This document shows positions 9,238-18,552 of a DNA stretch of 64,000 nt, in pieces (the stretch's first letter is position 1; every line of letters starts with the position of its first letter). The position numbers and the translations under genes were made by a program. The notes under the pieces are model-generated. The model worked only from the letters and a program-made list of their open reading frames with translations. It ran no database searches and was not told the origin of the DNA. This stretch comes from Streptomyces sp. DSM 15324 (lineage in GTDB: Bacteria; Actinomycetota; Actinomycetes; Streptomycetales; Streptomycetaceae): NCBI RefSeq assembly GCF_001514285.1, contig NZ_KQ949023.1:496001-560000 (forward strand), written 5' to 3'.

Positions 9238-9243
9238 TAGGCT
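9238..9243 (+). promoter_or_regulatory. -10 element for the TIGR03960 radical SAM gene
   Basis: TAGGCT at 9238-9243 would start transcription near 9250. That is downstream of the in-frame ATG at 9246, so the usable start is the later ATG at 9282, which has a GAAGG ribosome site at 9267. This site therefore decides the start codon. No clear -35 is visible. Confidence 0.4.
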
Positions 9244-9281
9244 GGATGGCCACCCTGTCAGCTCACGAAGGTAACGCCGCG

Positions 9282-11246
<1,965 letters not shown>

Positions 11247-11258
11247 GGCGAGCGAGGA

Positions 11259-11287
11259 GGCGCCGCGACCGAGGAGGCCGCGGCGCC
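11259..11287 (+). terminator. Hairpin terminator after the radical SAM gene
   Basis: A perfect 9-bp stem GGCGCCGCG / CGCGGCGCC with an 11-base loop starts 12 bases after the stop codon. It has no U-tract. The rest of the 229-base gap up to the converging HIT gene holds no supported gene; the short reading frames there have poor codon bias. Confidence 0.55.
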
Positions 11288-11475
11288 CGGTCTGCCCATG
11301 ACTGAGGCGTCCGTCTCCGCCGTACCAGGCCTGGTCGTCTCCTTCTCGATCCTCGCCGCGCATGGCTGCCGGTCTGGCGGGTCGGCGTCGCCCGGCGGGC
11401 CGTCACGATCGATGCCGTCACCGGCGAGCGCGTCGTCGACGAGGGGTGACGGTCCTGGCGGCCGCTTCCCGGCCG

Positions 11476-11955
11476 TCAGGCCGGTGGACGCGACCGGTCC
11501 AGCTCGCTCCCGATCCCGTCCCGCAGCACGTCGTGGTGCGGACCCAGCCTGAAGCGCTCGTCGCTCCACCGGTCGCCCGGATACAGCCACACGGGCCTGC
11601 CCACCAGCTCGGCCGGCTCCCAGGCGAACCGTGGCCAGACGTGGGCGTGCAGGAACGGATCGGTGTTGCCCAGGATCTCCAGGTTGACCCGGCGGAAGGC
11701 GGGGTCGAGGCGTCGGCAGACCCGCTCCACGGCCTCTCCGAGCCGGTCCATGTCGGACAGGAATGACAGCCGCCTCGCCCTCGGCAGATCGGTCAGCCGC
11801 TGGACACCGGGTTCGTCCACGAGCAGAACCGAGTACCCCGGCAGGAACTGGACGTCGCCGATCACCGCGAACCCCGACTCGAGCCGCCGTATCACCGTCG
11901 GGTTCTCGCCCCGCAGGGCCGCCCCGATCCGATCCGTCCTCCAGTCATCCGTCAT
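11476..11955 (-). CDS. HIT-like domain protein
   Basis: 159 residues on the minus strand. The motif LHAHVWPR (His103, His105) near the end of a beta strand matches the HIT signature HxHxH, with Trp in place of the third His, as in some Ap4A-hydrolase-like or galactose-1-phosphate-uridylyltransferase-like members. GYSVLLVDEPGVQRLTDLP and NLEILGNTDPFLHAHV fit the HIT fold. Expected activity is hydrolysis or transfer on a nucleotide phosphate; substrate and activity are unknown. The ATG at 11955 has a weak AGG ribosome site. It diverges from the PPK2 gene across about 130 bases. Confidence 0.8.
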   Translation of the reverse strand: MTDDWRTDRIGAALRGENPTVIRRLESGFAVIGDVQFLPGYSVLLVDEPGVQRLTDLPRARRLSFLSDMDRLGEAVERVCRRLDPAFRRVNLEILGNTDPFLHAHVWPRFAWEPAELVGRPVWLYPGDRWSDERFRLGPHHDVLRDGIGSELDRSRPPA

Positions 11956-12085
11956 GACCGTCAACCTAAAGCCGGAGCGTGCCGGGCGGCGGGGAACCAC
12001 CCGTGGCGGGTGAGGCCGGGGAAGGCATGCGCGGTGATGCTGCTGGAGGGGATCGGGGGACTCGGCGGCGAAGGGCGAGCGGGCG

Positions 12086-13141
12086 ATGGGCGACGAGAGG
12101 GCCGAGCGGATCGCGGAGTTCGTCCGTCCGTTGCGGGTCGAGCCCGGCCGCAAGGTGCGGCTGGAGCAGGACTTCGACCCGCGGTACAAGGCGGGCATCC
12201 GCAGGAAGCGGGACGGCGTCGAGCTGCTGCGGAGCGGGGTCGAGCTGCTCGCCGACTACCAGCGGCGGCTGGCCGCGCAGGACACGCACGGGGTACTGGT
12301 CTGTCTCCAGGCGCTGGACGCCGGCGGCAAGGACGGCACGATCCGGCATGTGATGAGCGGCGTCAACCCGCAGGGCGTCCGGGTGGCCGGCTTCAAGGTG
12401 CCCTCCGACGACGAGCTCGACCACGACTTCCTCTGGCGCTACCACCGCGAACTGCCCCGGCGCGGCGAGATCGGCATCTTCAACCGGTCCCACTACGAAG
12501 AGGTCCTGGTGGTACGGGTGCACCCGGAGAACCTCCTGCGCCAGAAGCTGCCCGGCGCGGCCCGGGGTCCGGGCGTCTGGAAGCGGCGCTACCGGGAGAT
12601 CAACGACTGGGAGCGCTACCTCACCGACAACGGCTTCACCATCGTCAAGATCTTCCTGAACCTGTCGAAGGAGGAACAGCGCACCCGTTTCCTCAAGCGC
12701 ATCGACGTCCCCGAGCGGAACTGGAAGTTCTCGCCCGCCGACGTCCGTGAGCGCGCCCACTGGGACGACTACCAGAAGGCGTTCTCCAAGATGCTGTCGG
12801 CCACCAGCACCGCCTGGGCGCCCTGGTACGTCATCCCCGCCGACCGGAAGTGGTTCGCGCGGGTGTGTGTGAGCGCGGTGCTGGCCCACACCCTGATCGG
12901 CATCGACCCCCGCTACCCGGAGGTCGGCGGCGAGACCCGGCGCGAGCTGGCCGAGGTCAAGCGCGAGCTGGAGCGCCAGGCCCCCGAGGGCGAGCCGGCC
13001 GACCCCTTCGCCGCGAAGGAAACGGGCGAGGGAAAGGCCGAGGGGAAGGCCAAGGGAAAGGCAAAGGGGAGGGGCAAGGGAAGGGGCAGGGGCAAGGCCG
13101 CGGGCAAGGGTAGGGGCGGGAAGCATGGGGGGCGGGCATGA
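12086..13141 (+). CDS. PPK2-family polyphosphate:nucleotide phosphotransferase
   Basis: 351 residues. PPK2 enzymes phosphorylate nucleotides with polyphosphate or the reverse. The core (about 40-285) carries the Walker A-like ALDAGGKDGTIRHV (Asp78, Lys82), the lid arginines near RGEIGIFNRSHYEEVL, and Walker B-like TIVKIFLNLSKEEQ. It resembles the one-domain class that phosphorylates AMP or NMPs, but the class cannot be fixed by eye. The last 45 residues form a low-complexity Lys/Gly/Arg tail (GKAKGKAKGRGKGRGRGK), which could bind polyphosphate or nucleic acid. ATG at 12086 follows GAAGGG. Its stop overlaps the ATPase start as ATGA. Confidence 0.92.
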   Translation: MGDERAERIAEFVRPLRVEPGRKVRLEQDFDPRYKAGIRRKRDGVELLRSGVELLADYQRRLAAQDTHGVLVCLQALDAGGKDGTIRHVMSGVNPQGVRVAGFKVPSDDELDHDFLWRYHRELPRRGEIGIFNRSHYEEVLVVRVHPENLLRQKLPGAARGPGVWKRRYREINDWERYLTDNGFTIVKIFLNLSKEEQRTRFLKRIDVPERNWKFSPADVRERAHWDDYQKAFSKMLSATSTAWAPWYVIPADRKWFARVCVSAVLAHTLIGIDPRYPEVGGETRRELAEVKRELERQAPEGEPADPFAAKETGEGKAEGKAKGKAKGRGKGRGRGKAAGKGRGGKHGGRA

Positions 13142-15864
13142 GCGCCCCGGCTCGCGTCCCGCAGCCGCAGCCCCGGCCGCGGGTGGCAGGCGATCGGTCC
13201 TGGTACGCGCTGCCCCCGGACGAGGTCGCCTCGGCCCTCGGGGCCGAGCCCGAGCGGGGGCTGTCCGCCGACCGGGCGGCCGAGCTGCTCCGGGCGAACG
13301 GCCCGAACGCGCTGCCGGAGGAACAGCCGGTGCCGGGCTGGCGCCGCTTCCTCGCCCAGTACAGCAGCTACATGCAGATCGTCCTGGTGGCCGCCGCGGC
13401 GGTCTCCCTCGCGATCAAGGAGTGGAGCACCGGCGTCCTGCTCCTGGTGCTCACGGTCCTCAACGCGGTCGTCGGGATGCGGCAGGAGGGCAAGGCGGAG
13501 AGCGCCATGAACGCCCTCAAGTCGATGATGAGGGCGACCGCGCGGGTGCGCCGGGACGGGGCGGAGTCGGAGATACCGGCCGAGGAGGTCGTCGTCGGTG
13601 ACGTGGTGCTGCTCGCGGCGGGCGACGAGGTGCCGGCCGACGGGCGGATCGTCACCGCGAACGCCCTCCAGATCGACGAGTCCGCGCTGACCGGCGAGAG
13701 CGTGCCCGCGGTGAAGGACCCCGGGACGCTCACCGGCGCGGATCTGCCCCCCGGGGACCGCACGAACATGGCGTTCATGAACACCCCCGTCACCCACGGC
13801 AGCGCGACGGTGATCGTCACGGCCACCGGGGCCGACACCGAACTCGGCCGTATCTCGGGGATGCTGTCGAGCACCACCCGGGAGGCCTCCCCGCTGACCC
13901 GGGAGCTGGACCGGCTCACCCTGTGGATCGCGGGGACGGCCGGGCTGACGATGATCGTGATGTTCGTGCTGGGGCGCGGCCGCGGTACGGCGTGGGACGC
14001 GCTGTTCGTGAGCGCGGTCTCGCTGGCCATCGCCGCCATCCCGGAGGCGCTGCCGACGGTGACGCAGACGATCCTGTCGATCGGCGCGGTCGACCTCGCC
14101 CAGCGCGAGGCCATCGTCAAGGACCTGCCGTCGGTGGAGTCGCTGGGGTTCACCTCGGCGATCAACTCCGACAAGACCGGCACGCTCACCATGAACCAGA
14201 TGACCGTGGTGGAAGTGCTCGATCCCGGTGACCGCTACACCGTCTCCGGCACCGGGTACGGCCTGGAGGGCAGGATCAGTCACCCCGTCGGCTCGGCGCC
14301 CGACATGGAGGAGGCGATCCTGCCGTACCTGGTCGCCAACGACGCCGCACTCGTCGGGGGCGCGGTGGTCGGCGACCCCACCGAGGGCGCGCTGCTGGTG
14401 CTCGGGCACAAGGCCGGCCTGGACATCGACGCCACCCGGGAGCGGCTGCCCCGGCTGGCCACGCTGCCCTTCGACCCGTCGTACAAGCTGATGGCCACCT
14501 TCAACCGGGCGACGGACGAGACGGGCCGCCCCGTCGTGCGCTGCTTCGTGAAGGGGGCGGCGCCCGCGGTGATCGGCCGGGCCGCGACGGCGCTCTCGGG
14601 CGGGAAGGCGGTGCCGTGGGACGAGGACGCCGGGGCGCGGGCGCAGACCCACATCGAGCGCATGGGCGGGGAGGGCCTGCGGGTGATGGCGGCTGCGCGC
14701 CGGGACCTCGACCCGGCGGACTTCGACGCCGACGGCGACCTCCTCGGGTACGTCACCGAGGTGCAGATGACCAGCCTGGTCGGCATGGTCGACCCGCCCC
14801 GCGAGGAGTCCCGGGCCGCGGTGGCCGACGCCCAGGCGGCCCACATCCGGGTGCGGATGGTCACCGGCGACGACGTCGTCACGGGGGCCGCCATCGCCCG
14901 GCAGCTCGGCATCGAGGGCGAGGCCGTGCTCGGCGCCGACTTCGCCGCGCTGCCGGAGGAGGAGCGGCTGGCGCGGATCGACGACATCGGCGTGGTCGGG
15001 CGGGTCGCCCCCGAGCACAAGGTGCTGCTCGCCGACACGCTGAAGGCGAAGGGGCATGTGGTGGCGATGACCGGGGACGGCGTCAACGACGCTCCGGCCA
15101 TCAAGGCCGCCGATGTAGGGATCGCCATGGGGTCGGGCACCGAGGTCGCCAAGAACGCCGGCCGCGTGGTGCTGTCCGACGACAACTTCGCGACGATCGT
15201 CTTCGCCGTCGAACAGGGCCGCAAGATCTACGACAACCTCACCAAGTACATCCGGTTCGTGCTGGTGCTGCTGGTCGTGTTCGTGCTGACCTTCCTCGGC
15301 GCGACGCTGTTCGACATCGCCGCGGGGGAGCCGTTCACCCCGGCGCAGGTCCTGTGGATCCATTTCTTCGTCAACGCCGCCTTCGGTTTCGCGCTGGGCT
15401 TCGACCGCCAGAGCCCGGGACTCATGGCGCGCCGGCCCCGCCCGCGCGGCGAACCGGTGCTGACCACAGGGGTGATGGTCACCGTCGGGCTGTCCGGGCT
15501 GGCGATCACGGTCGGCCTGCTCTGTCTGATCCAGCTCGGCACCTCGCGCTTCGACAGCGTCGAGATCGGCCAGTCCATGGCGTTCACGTCCTTCGCTCTG
15601 TGTCTGATCGTGGCCGCGCTGGAGTGCCGCAGCGAGACGGAGACCGTGCTCACCACCGCCAGCTTCGACAGCAGGCAGATGAACATCGCGATGTTCGTGG
15701 AGTTCGTGCTTGCCGTGCTGGTGACCCAGATGGACGGCTTCCAGCGGCTCCTCGGGACGACCGACCTCGACCTGGAGCAGTTCGGCTGGTCGCTGCTGCC
15801 CGCGGTGGCCCTGCTGGCGCTGTGGGAGCTGGGCAAGGCCCTGGTCAGGCGCATCCGCGCCTGA
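13138..15864 (+). CDS. P2-type cation-transporting ATPase
   Basis: 908 residues with the full P-type plan: an N-terminal cation-ATPase domain (about 20-90), TM1-2, an actuator domain with the TGES loop (ALTGESVPAV), TM3-4 with PEALP, a phosphorylation domain with DKTGTLT (Asp345), a nucleotide-binding domain (KGAAPAVIGRA), a hinge TGDGVNDAPA, and the C-terminal helices. The PEALP motif and overall layout place it in the P2 (Ca/Mg/Mn/Na) group; the ion cannot be assigned with confidence. It overlaps the PPK2 gene by 4 bases, so the two are coupled, which hints at a link between polyphosphate, which chelates metals, and cation transport. Confidence 0.94.
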   Translation: MSAPARVPQPQPRPRVAGDRSWYALPPDEVASALGAEPERGLSADRAAELLRANGPNALPEEQPVPGWRRFLAQYSSYMQIVLVAAAAVSLAIKEWSTGVLLLVLTVLNAVVGMRQEGKAESAMNALKSMMRATARVRRDGAESEIPAEEVVVGDVVLLAAGDEVPADGRIVTANALQIDESALTGESVPAVKDPGTLTGADLPPGDRTNMAFMNTPVTHGSATVIVTATGADTELGRISGMLSSTTREASPLTRELDRLTLWIAGTAGLTMIVMFVLGRGRGTAWDALFVSAVSLAIAAIPEALPTVTQTILSIGAVDLAQREAIVKDLPSVESLGFTSAINSDKTGTLTMNQMTVVEVLDPGDRYTVSGTGYGLEGRISHPVGSAPDMEEAILPYLVANDAALVGGAVVGDPTEGALLVLGHKAGLDIDATRERLPRLATLPFDPSYKLMATFNRATDETGRPVVRCFVKGAAPAVIGRAATALSGGKAVPWDEDAGARAQTHIERMGGEGLRVMAAARRDLDPADFDADGDLLGYVTEVQMTSLVGMVDPPREESRAAVADAQAAHIRVRMVTGDDVVTGAAIARQLGIEGEAVLGADFAALPEEERLARIDDIGVVGRVAPEHKVLLADTLKAKGHVVAMTGDGVNDAPAIKAADVGIAMGSGTEVAKNAGRVVLSDDNFATIVFAVEQGRKIYDNLTKYIRFVLVLLVVFVLTFLGATLFDIAAGEPFTPAQVLWIHFFVNAAFGFALGFDRQSPGLMARRPRPRGEPVLTTGVMVTVGLSGLAITVGLLCLIQLGTSRFDSVEIGQSMAFTSFALCLIVAALECRSETETVLTTASFDSRQMNIAMFVEFVLAVLVTQMDGFQRLLGTTDLDLEQFGWSLLPAVALLALWELGKALVRRIRA

Positions 15865-15879
15865 CATCGACCCCGCCCA

Positions 15880-15946
15880 ACTCAGAAAGCCCACTCAGAA
15901 AGCCCAACTCAGAAAAGCACAACTCAGAAAGCACCACTCAGAAAGG
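15880..15946 (+). repeat. Five-copy short tandem repeat (ACTCAGAAAG unit)
   Basis: ACTCAGAAAG-like units start at 15880, 15893, 15907, 15922 and 15936, a period of 13-15 bases. They fill the gap between the ATPase stop and the next gene. The last copy ends in AAAGG and supplies the ribosome site for the ATG at 15957. The A-rich, unstructured nature of the array contrasts with the surrounding GC-rich DNA. Confidence 0.9.
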
Positions 15947-15956
15947 TGATCCCGCC

Positions 15957-16313
15957 ATGGCAACTGCATCCGAGACCCCTGTCCTCGACACGCTCGCCGC
16001 CATGACCATCGACTCCGTCGAGCGTTGTCACATGGACGACCGGACGCTCATCCTGACCCGTATCGCGGCCCTGGTGGCCGTCGATGCGCCGGCCATTTCG
16101 TACCTGGCGCACATCGACCCGGCGGTCAAGGCCGAACTGACCGTCGAGGAGCTCCAGGACGTCCTCGTCGCGATCGCGCCCGTCGTGGGCAGCGCGCGCG
16201 TGATGTCGGCGGCCGGCCACATCGCGCAGGCCTTCGGCGTCGCCATCGAGCTGGCCGAGGCCGAGGCGGAAGCCATCGCCACCGCCGAGGCGCAGAGCCG
16301 CGGCACGTCCTGA
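15957..16313 (+). CDS. Small alpha-helical protein, possible carboxymuconolactone decarboxylase-like
   Basis: 118 residues, predicted all-helical. Segments ERCHMDDRTLILTRIAALVAVDAPAISYLAHI and VLVAIAPVVGSARVMSA resemble carboxymuconolactone decarboxylase-like (AhpD-fold) proteins in size and hydrophobic pattern, but the CxxC redox motif of AhpD is missing (only one Cys, Cys24). I therefore give no activity. The ATG at 15957 has AAAGG at 15942-15946 from the repeat array. It may be transcribed with the ATPase. Confidence 0.6.
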   Translation: MATASETPVLDTLAAMTIDSVERCHMDDRTLILTRIAALVAVDAPAISYLAHIDPAVKAELTVEELQDVLVAIAPVVGSARVMSAAGHIAQAFGVAIELAEAEAEAIATAEAQSRGTS

Positions 16314-16395
16314 ACTGCGCACGCCGGTCACACTTTTGTCGTCCGTCCGGCTGATGCGGTGCATCCGGTGAGCGGTCCGCGGCGTCTACACCTGT

Positions 16396-17463
16396 ATGGA
16401 CCTGCAGAAACCGCCCGCCGAGCCGCGTCAGCCGGAGGGATGTCTCGTCGTCGCGATCCGGCTGCCCGTGCGGATCGTGGTGCTCGTGCTGGTCGTGCCC
16501 GTGCGGATGGCCTGGGACGCGCTGGTCGTCACCGGCCGCTTCCTGCGGGACACCCTGCTCCGGCCCCTGGGCCGGGCCCTGCTCCGGCTGGGGAAGGTCC
16601 TGGTGATCGCCCCCGCCGTCGCCCTTCACCGGTACGTCCTCACCCCGCTCGGCCAGGCCGCCCGGTGGCTGGCCGAGGGGGTCGCGGCGGGGCTCGCCCG
16701 GCTGTACGCGCGCGTGCTGACGCCCGTGGGGCACGCGGTGGTGTGGCTGGTGCGGTACGGGATCGTCCTGCCGGTGCTGTGGACCGTGCGGTACGCGGTC
16801 GTCGTACCCGTGCGGTGGCTCGTCCGGTACCTGGTCGTCGTCCCGGCGCGGTGGGCGTACGCGTGGATCCTCGCCCCTGTCGGACGGGCCGCCGCCTGGT
16901 GCGCGGTCGGGCTGTGGCGGCTGCTGGGACTGCTGGTCACGGGGCTCGGGACGGCCGTTTACTGGATCGCGCGGGTGCTGCTGGTGCTGCCCGCGCTCGC
17001 GCTGTGGCGCTGGGTGCTCGTCCCCGTCGGGCGCTTCCTCGGCGTCCTCGCCCGCGAGGTCGGGGACGCGCTCGGACACGCCTGGCGGATCGCGGGGCAC
17101 CTCTCGCGCGCCGTCGGACGGTTCCTCGCGACCCTCTTCCGGTGGGTCGTCGTCGAGCCGGTGCGCCTGGTGTACCGGACCGTCCTCACCCCGGTCGGAC
17201 ACGCCGTGCGCGACGCCGTCCTGAAGCCCGCCGCGCAGGCCGCGCGCGCCGTCGGCCGGGCGACCCGGCAGGCCCTCGCCTCCGCGCGCGAGACGGCCCG
17301 GCAGACCCGGGCCGACGTACGGCGGCTGCTGTTCGGGGAGTCACGGGAGGGGGCCGTGCGGACCCGGGAGAGGGAAGCGGTGCTCCGGCGGGAACCGTCG
17401 CCGCTCGGCACACGTACTCTTGATAGCAGTACGACCGCTCTCACGAACCTCACGAAGGACTGA
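16396..17463 (+). CDS. Repetitive membrane-associated protein of unknown function
   Basis: 355 residues, rich in Val, Arg, Leu and Trp. Hydrophobic amphipathic stretches alternate with a Pro-Gly turn motif: RPLG (residue 56), TPLG (83), TPVG (109), APVG (160), VPVG (209), TPVG (265), with VPVR variants near 34 and 138. The spacing is close to multiples of 26 residues, so the protein looks like a chain of about 26-residue helix-turn units. The C-terminal 75 residues are polar and Arg-rich. GC3 bias in this frame is strong, supporting a real gene, but I do not recognise a named family. It precedes the TIGR03936 gene by only a few bases. Confidence 0.65.
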   Translation: MDLQKPPAEPRQPEGCLVVAIRLPVRIVVLVLVVPVRMAWDALVVTGRFLRDTLLRPLGRALLRLGKVLVIAPAVALHRYVLTPLGQAARWLAEGVAAGLARLYARVLTPVGHAVVWLVRYGIVLPVLWTVRYAVVVPVRWLVRYLVVVPARWAYAWILAPVGRAAAWCAVGLWRLLGLLVTGLGTAVYWIARVLLVLPALALWRWVLVPVGRFLGVLAREVGDALGHAWRIAGHLSRAVGRFLATLFRWVVVEPVRLVYRTVLTPVGHAVRDAVLKPAAQAARAVGRATRQALASARETARQTRADVRRLLFGESREGAVRTREREAVLRREPSPLGTRTLDSSTTALTNLTKD

Positions 17464-17469
17464 ACGACA

Positions 17470-18246
17470 CTGGGCAAGCGACAGCCCGAAGGCCCGCCGC
17501 CCGCACCCGCGGTGCAGCGCATCCGACTGCGCTACACCAAGCGCGGCCGCCTCCGGTTCACCAGCCACCGTGACTTCCAGCGTGCCTTCGAGCGCGCGCT
17601 GCGCCGTGCCGAGGTGCCGATGGCGTACTCGGCGGGGTTCACGCCGCACCCGAAGGTGTCGTACGCCAATGCCGCGCCCACCGGCACGGGCAGCGAGGCG
17701 GAGTACCTGGAGATCGCGCTCACCGCGGCGCGCGAACCGCAGACGCTGCGTGCGCTGCTCGACGAGTCGCTGCCCAGCGGGCTCGACATCGTCGACGCGG
17801 TCGAGGCCCGCACCTCGGGCCTCGCCGACCGGCTCACGGCCTCCGTGTGGGAGCTGCGGCTCGACGGAGTCGACCCGGCCGACGCCGAACGCGCCGTCCA
17901 GGCCTTCAACTCCGCCGGGTCCGTCGAGGTCCAGCGCATGACCAAGAACGGCGTGCGCACCTTCGACGCCCGCCCCGCGGTCGTCCGTCTCGAAACACAG
18001 AGTGATGCGGCTGATAGGCCGACCGACCGGGCCTGTGCGATACTGCGCCTGGTTGTTCGGCACGTGACGCCTGCCGTACGACCCGACGACGTCCTGTCCG
18101 GTCTCCGCGCCGTGGCCGACCTGGCGCCGCCGGTCCCCGCAGCGGTGACCAGGCTGGCGCAGGGGCTGCTCGATGAAGAGACCGGCGCCGTGACCGACCC
18201 GCTCGCGCCCGACCGCGAGGCAGCCGAGGCCCTCACAACGGCCTAG
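17470..18246 (+). CDS. TIGR03936 family radical SAM-linked protein (DUF2344)
   Basis: 258 residues if it starts at the CTG at 17470, which gives (M)GKRQPEGPPPAPAVQRIRL, the N-terminus usual in Streptomyces; the first standard start is GTG 17512 (244 residues). An AAGGA site at 17454-17458 lies about 11 bases before the CTG. The N-terminal half carries the family core RIRLRYTKRGRLRFTSHRDF and AGFTPHPKVSYA. The family partners the TIGR03960 radical SAM protein (here at 9282) and is often next to rne/rng, as here. Its molecular role is not known. Confidence 0.88.
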   Translation: MGKRQPEGPPPAPAVQRIRLRYTKRGRLRFTSHRDFQRAFERALRRAEVPMAYSAGFTPHPKVSYANAAPTGTGSEAEYLEIALTAAREPQTLRALLDESLPSGLDIVDAVEARTSGLADRLTASVWELRLDGVDPADAERAVQAFNSAGSVEVQRMTKNGVRTFDARPAVVRLETQSDAADRPTDRACAILRLVVRHVTPAVRPDDVLSGLRAVADLAPPVPAAVTRLAQGLLDEETGAVTDPLAPDREAAEALTTA

Positions 18247-18552
18247 CGACTGCCGCCGCGAAGGCGTCGACGCACGGAAGGTTCCGCATCGGGACGGGCG
18301 TCGTAGCGCAGCCCTCGGACTCGGGAGCCACCTGGGTCGGGCGGCGCACCCACCAGAAGACTTTCGCCAGGCCGTCGCAACAGGGCTACGGAACCGGCGA
18401 GACAGGACACAGAGAGCTCCCGTGCGGCGGCCGCGCCCCGGACGGCGGCAGCGCGCAGGCGCGCGAGCCGCGGACGTCAACGGCGACCGATCCCTCGTGA
18501 TCGGCGCCGGGCCCGGTGCGGCGCCCGGGAGCCTGACGGGAGACACACCCGC
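18247..18552 (+). promoter_or_regulatory. Long 5' leader of the RNase E/G gene
   Basis: 306 bases without a supported gene. Near its end (about 18500-18535) lies a G/C-rich inverted repeat around GGCGCCGGGCCC...GGCGCCCGG just before the GGGAG ribosome site of the RNase gene. RNase E genes of other bacteria are autoregulated by cleavage in long structured leaders, so a similar role is possible here. That role is inferred, and no conserved motif was recognised. Confidence 0.4.

Noticed and set aside
11298..11552. 84-codon frame after the radical SAM gene
   Set aside because: It overlaps the end of the HIT gene, starts in the terminator region and has poor codon bias.
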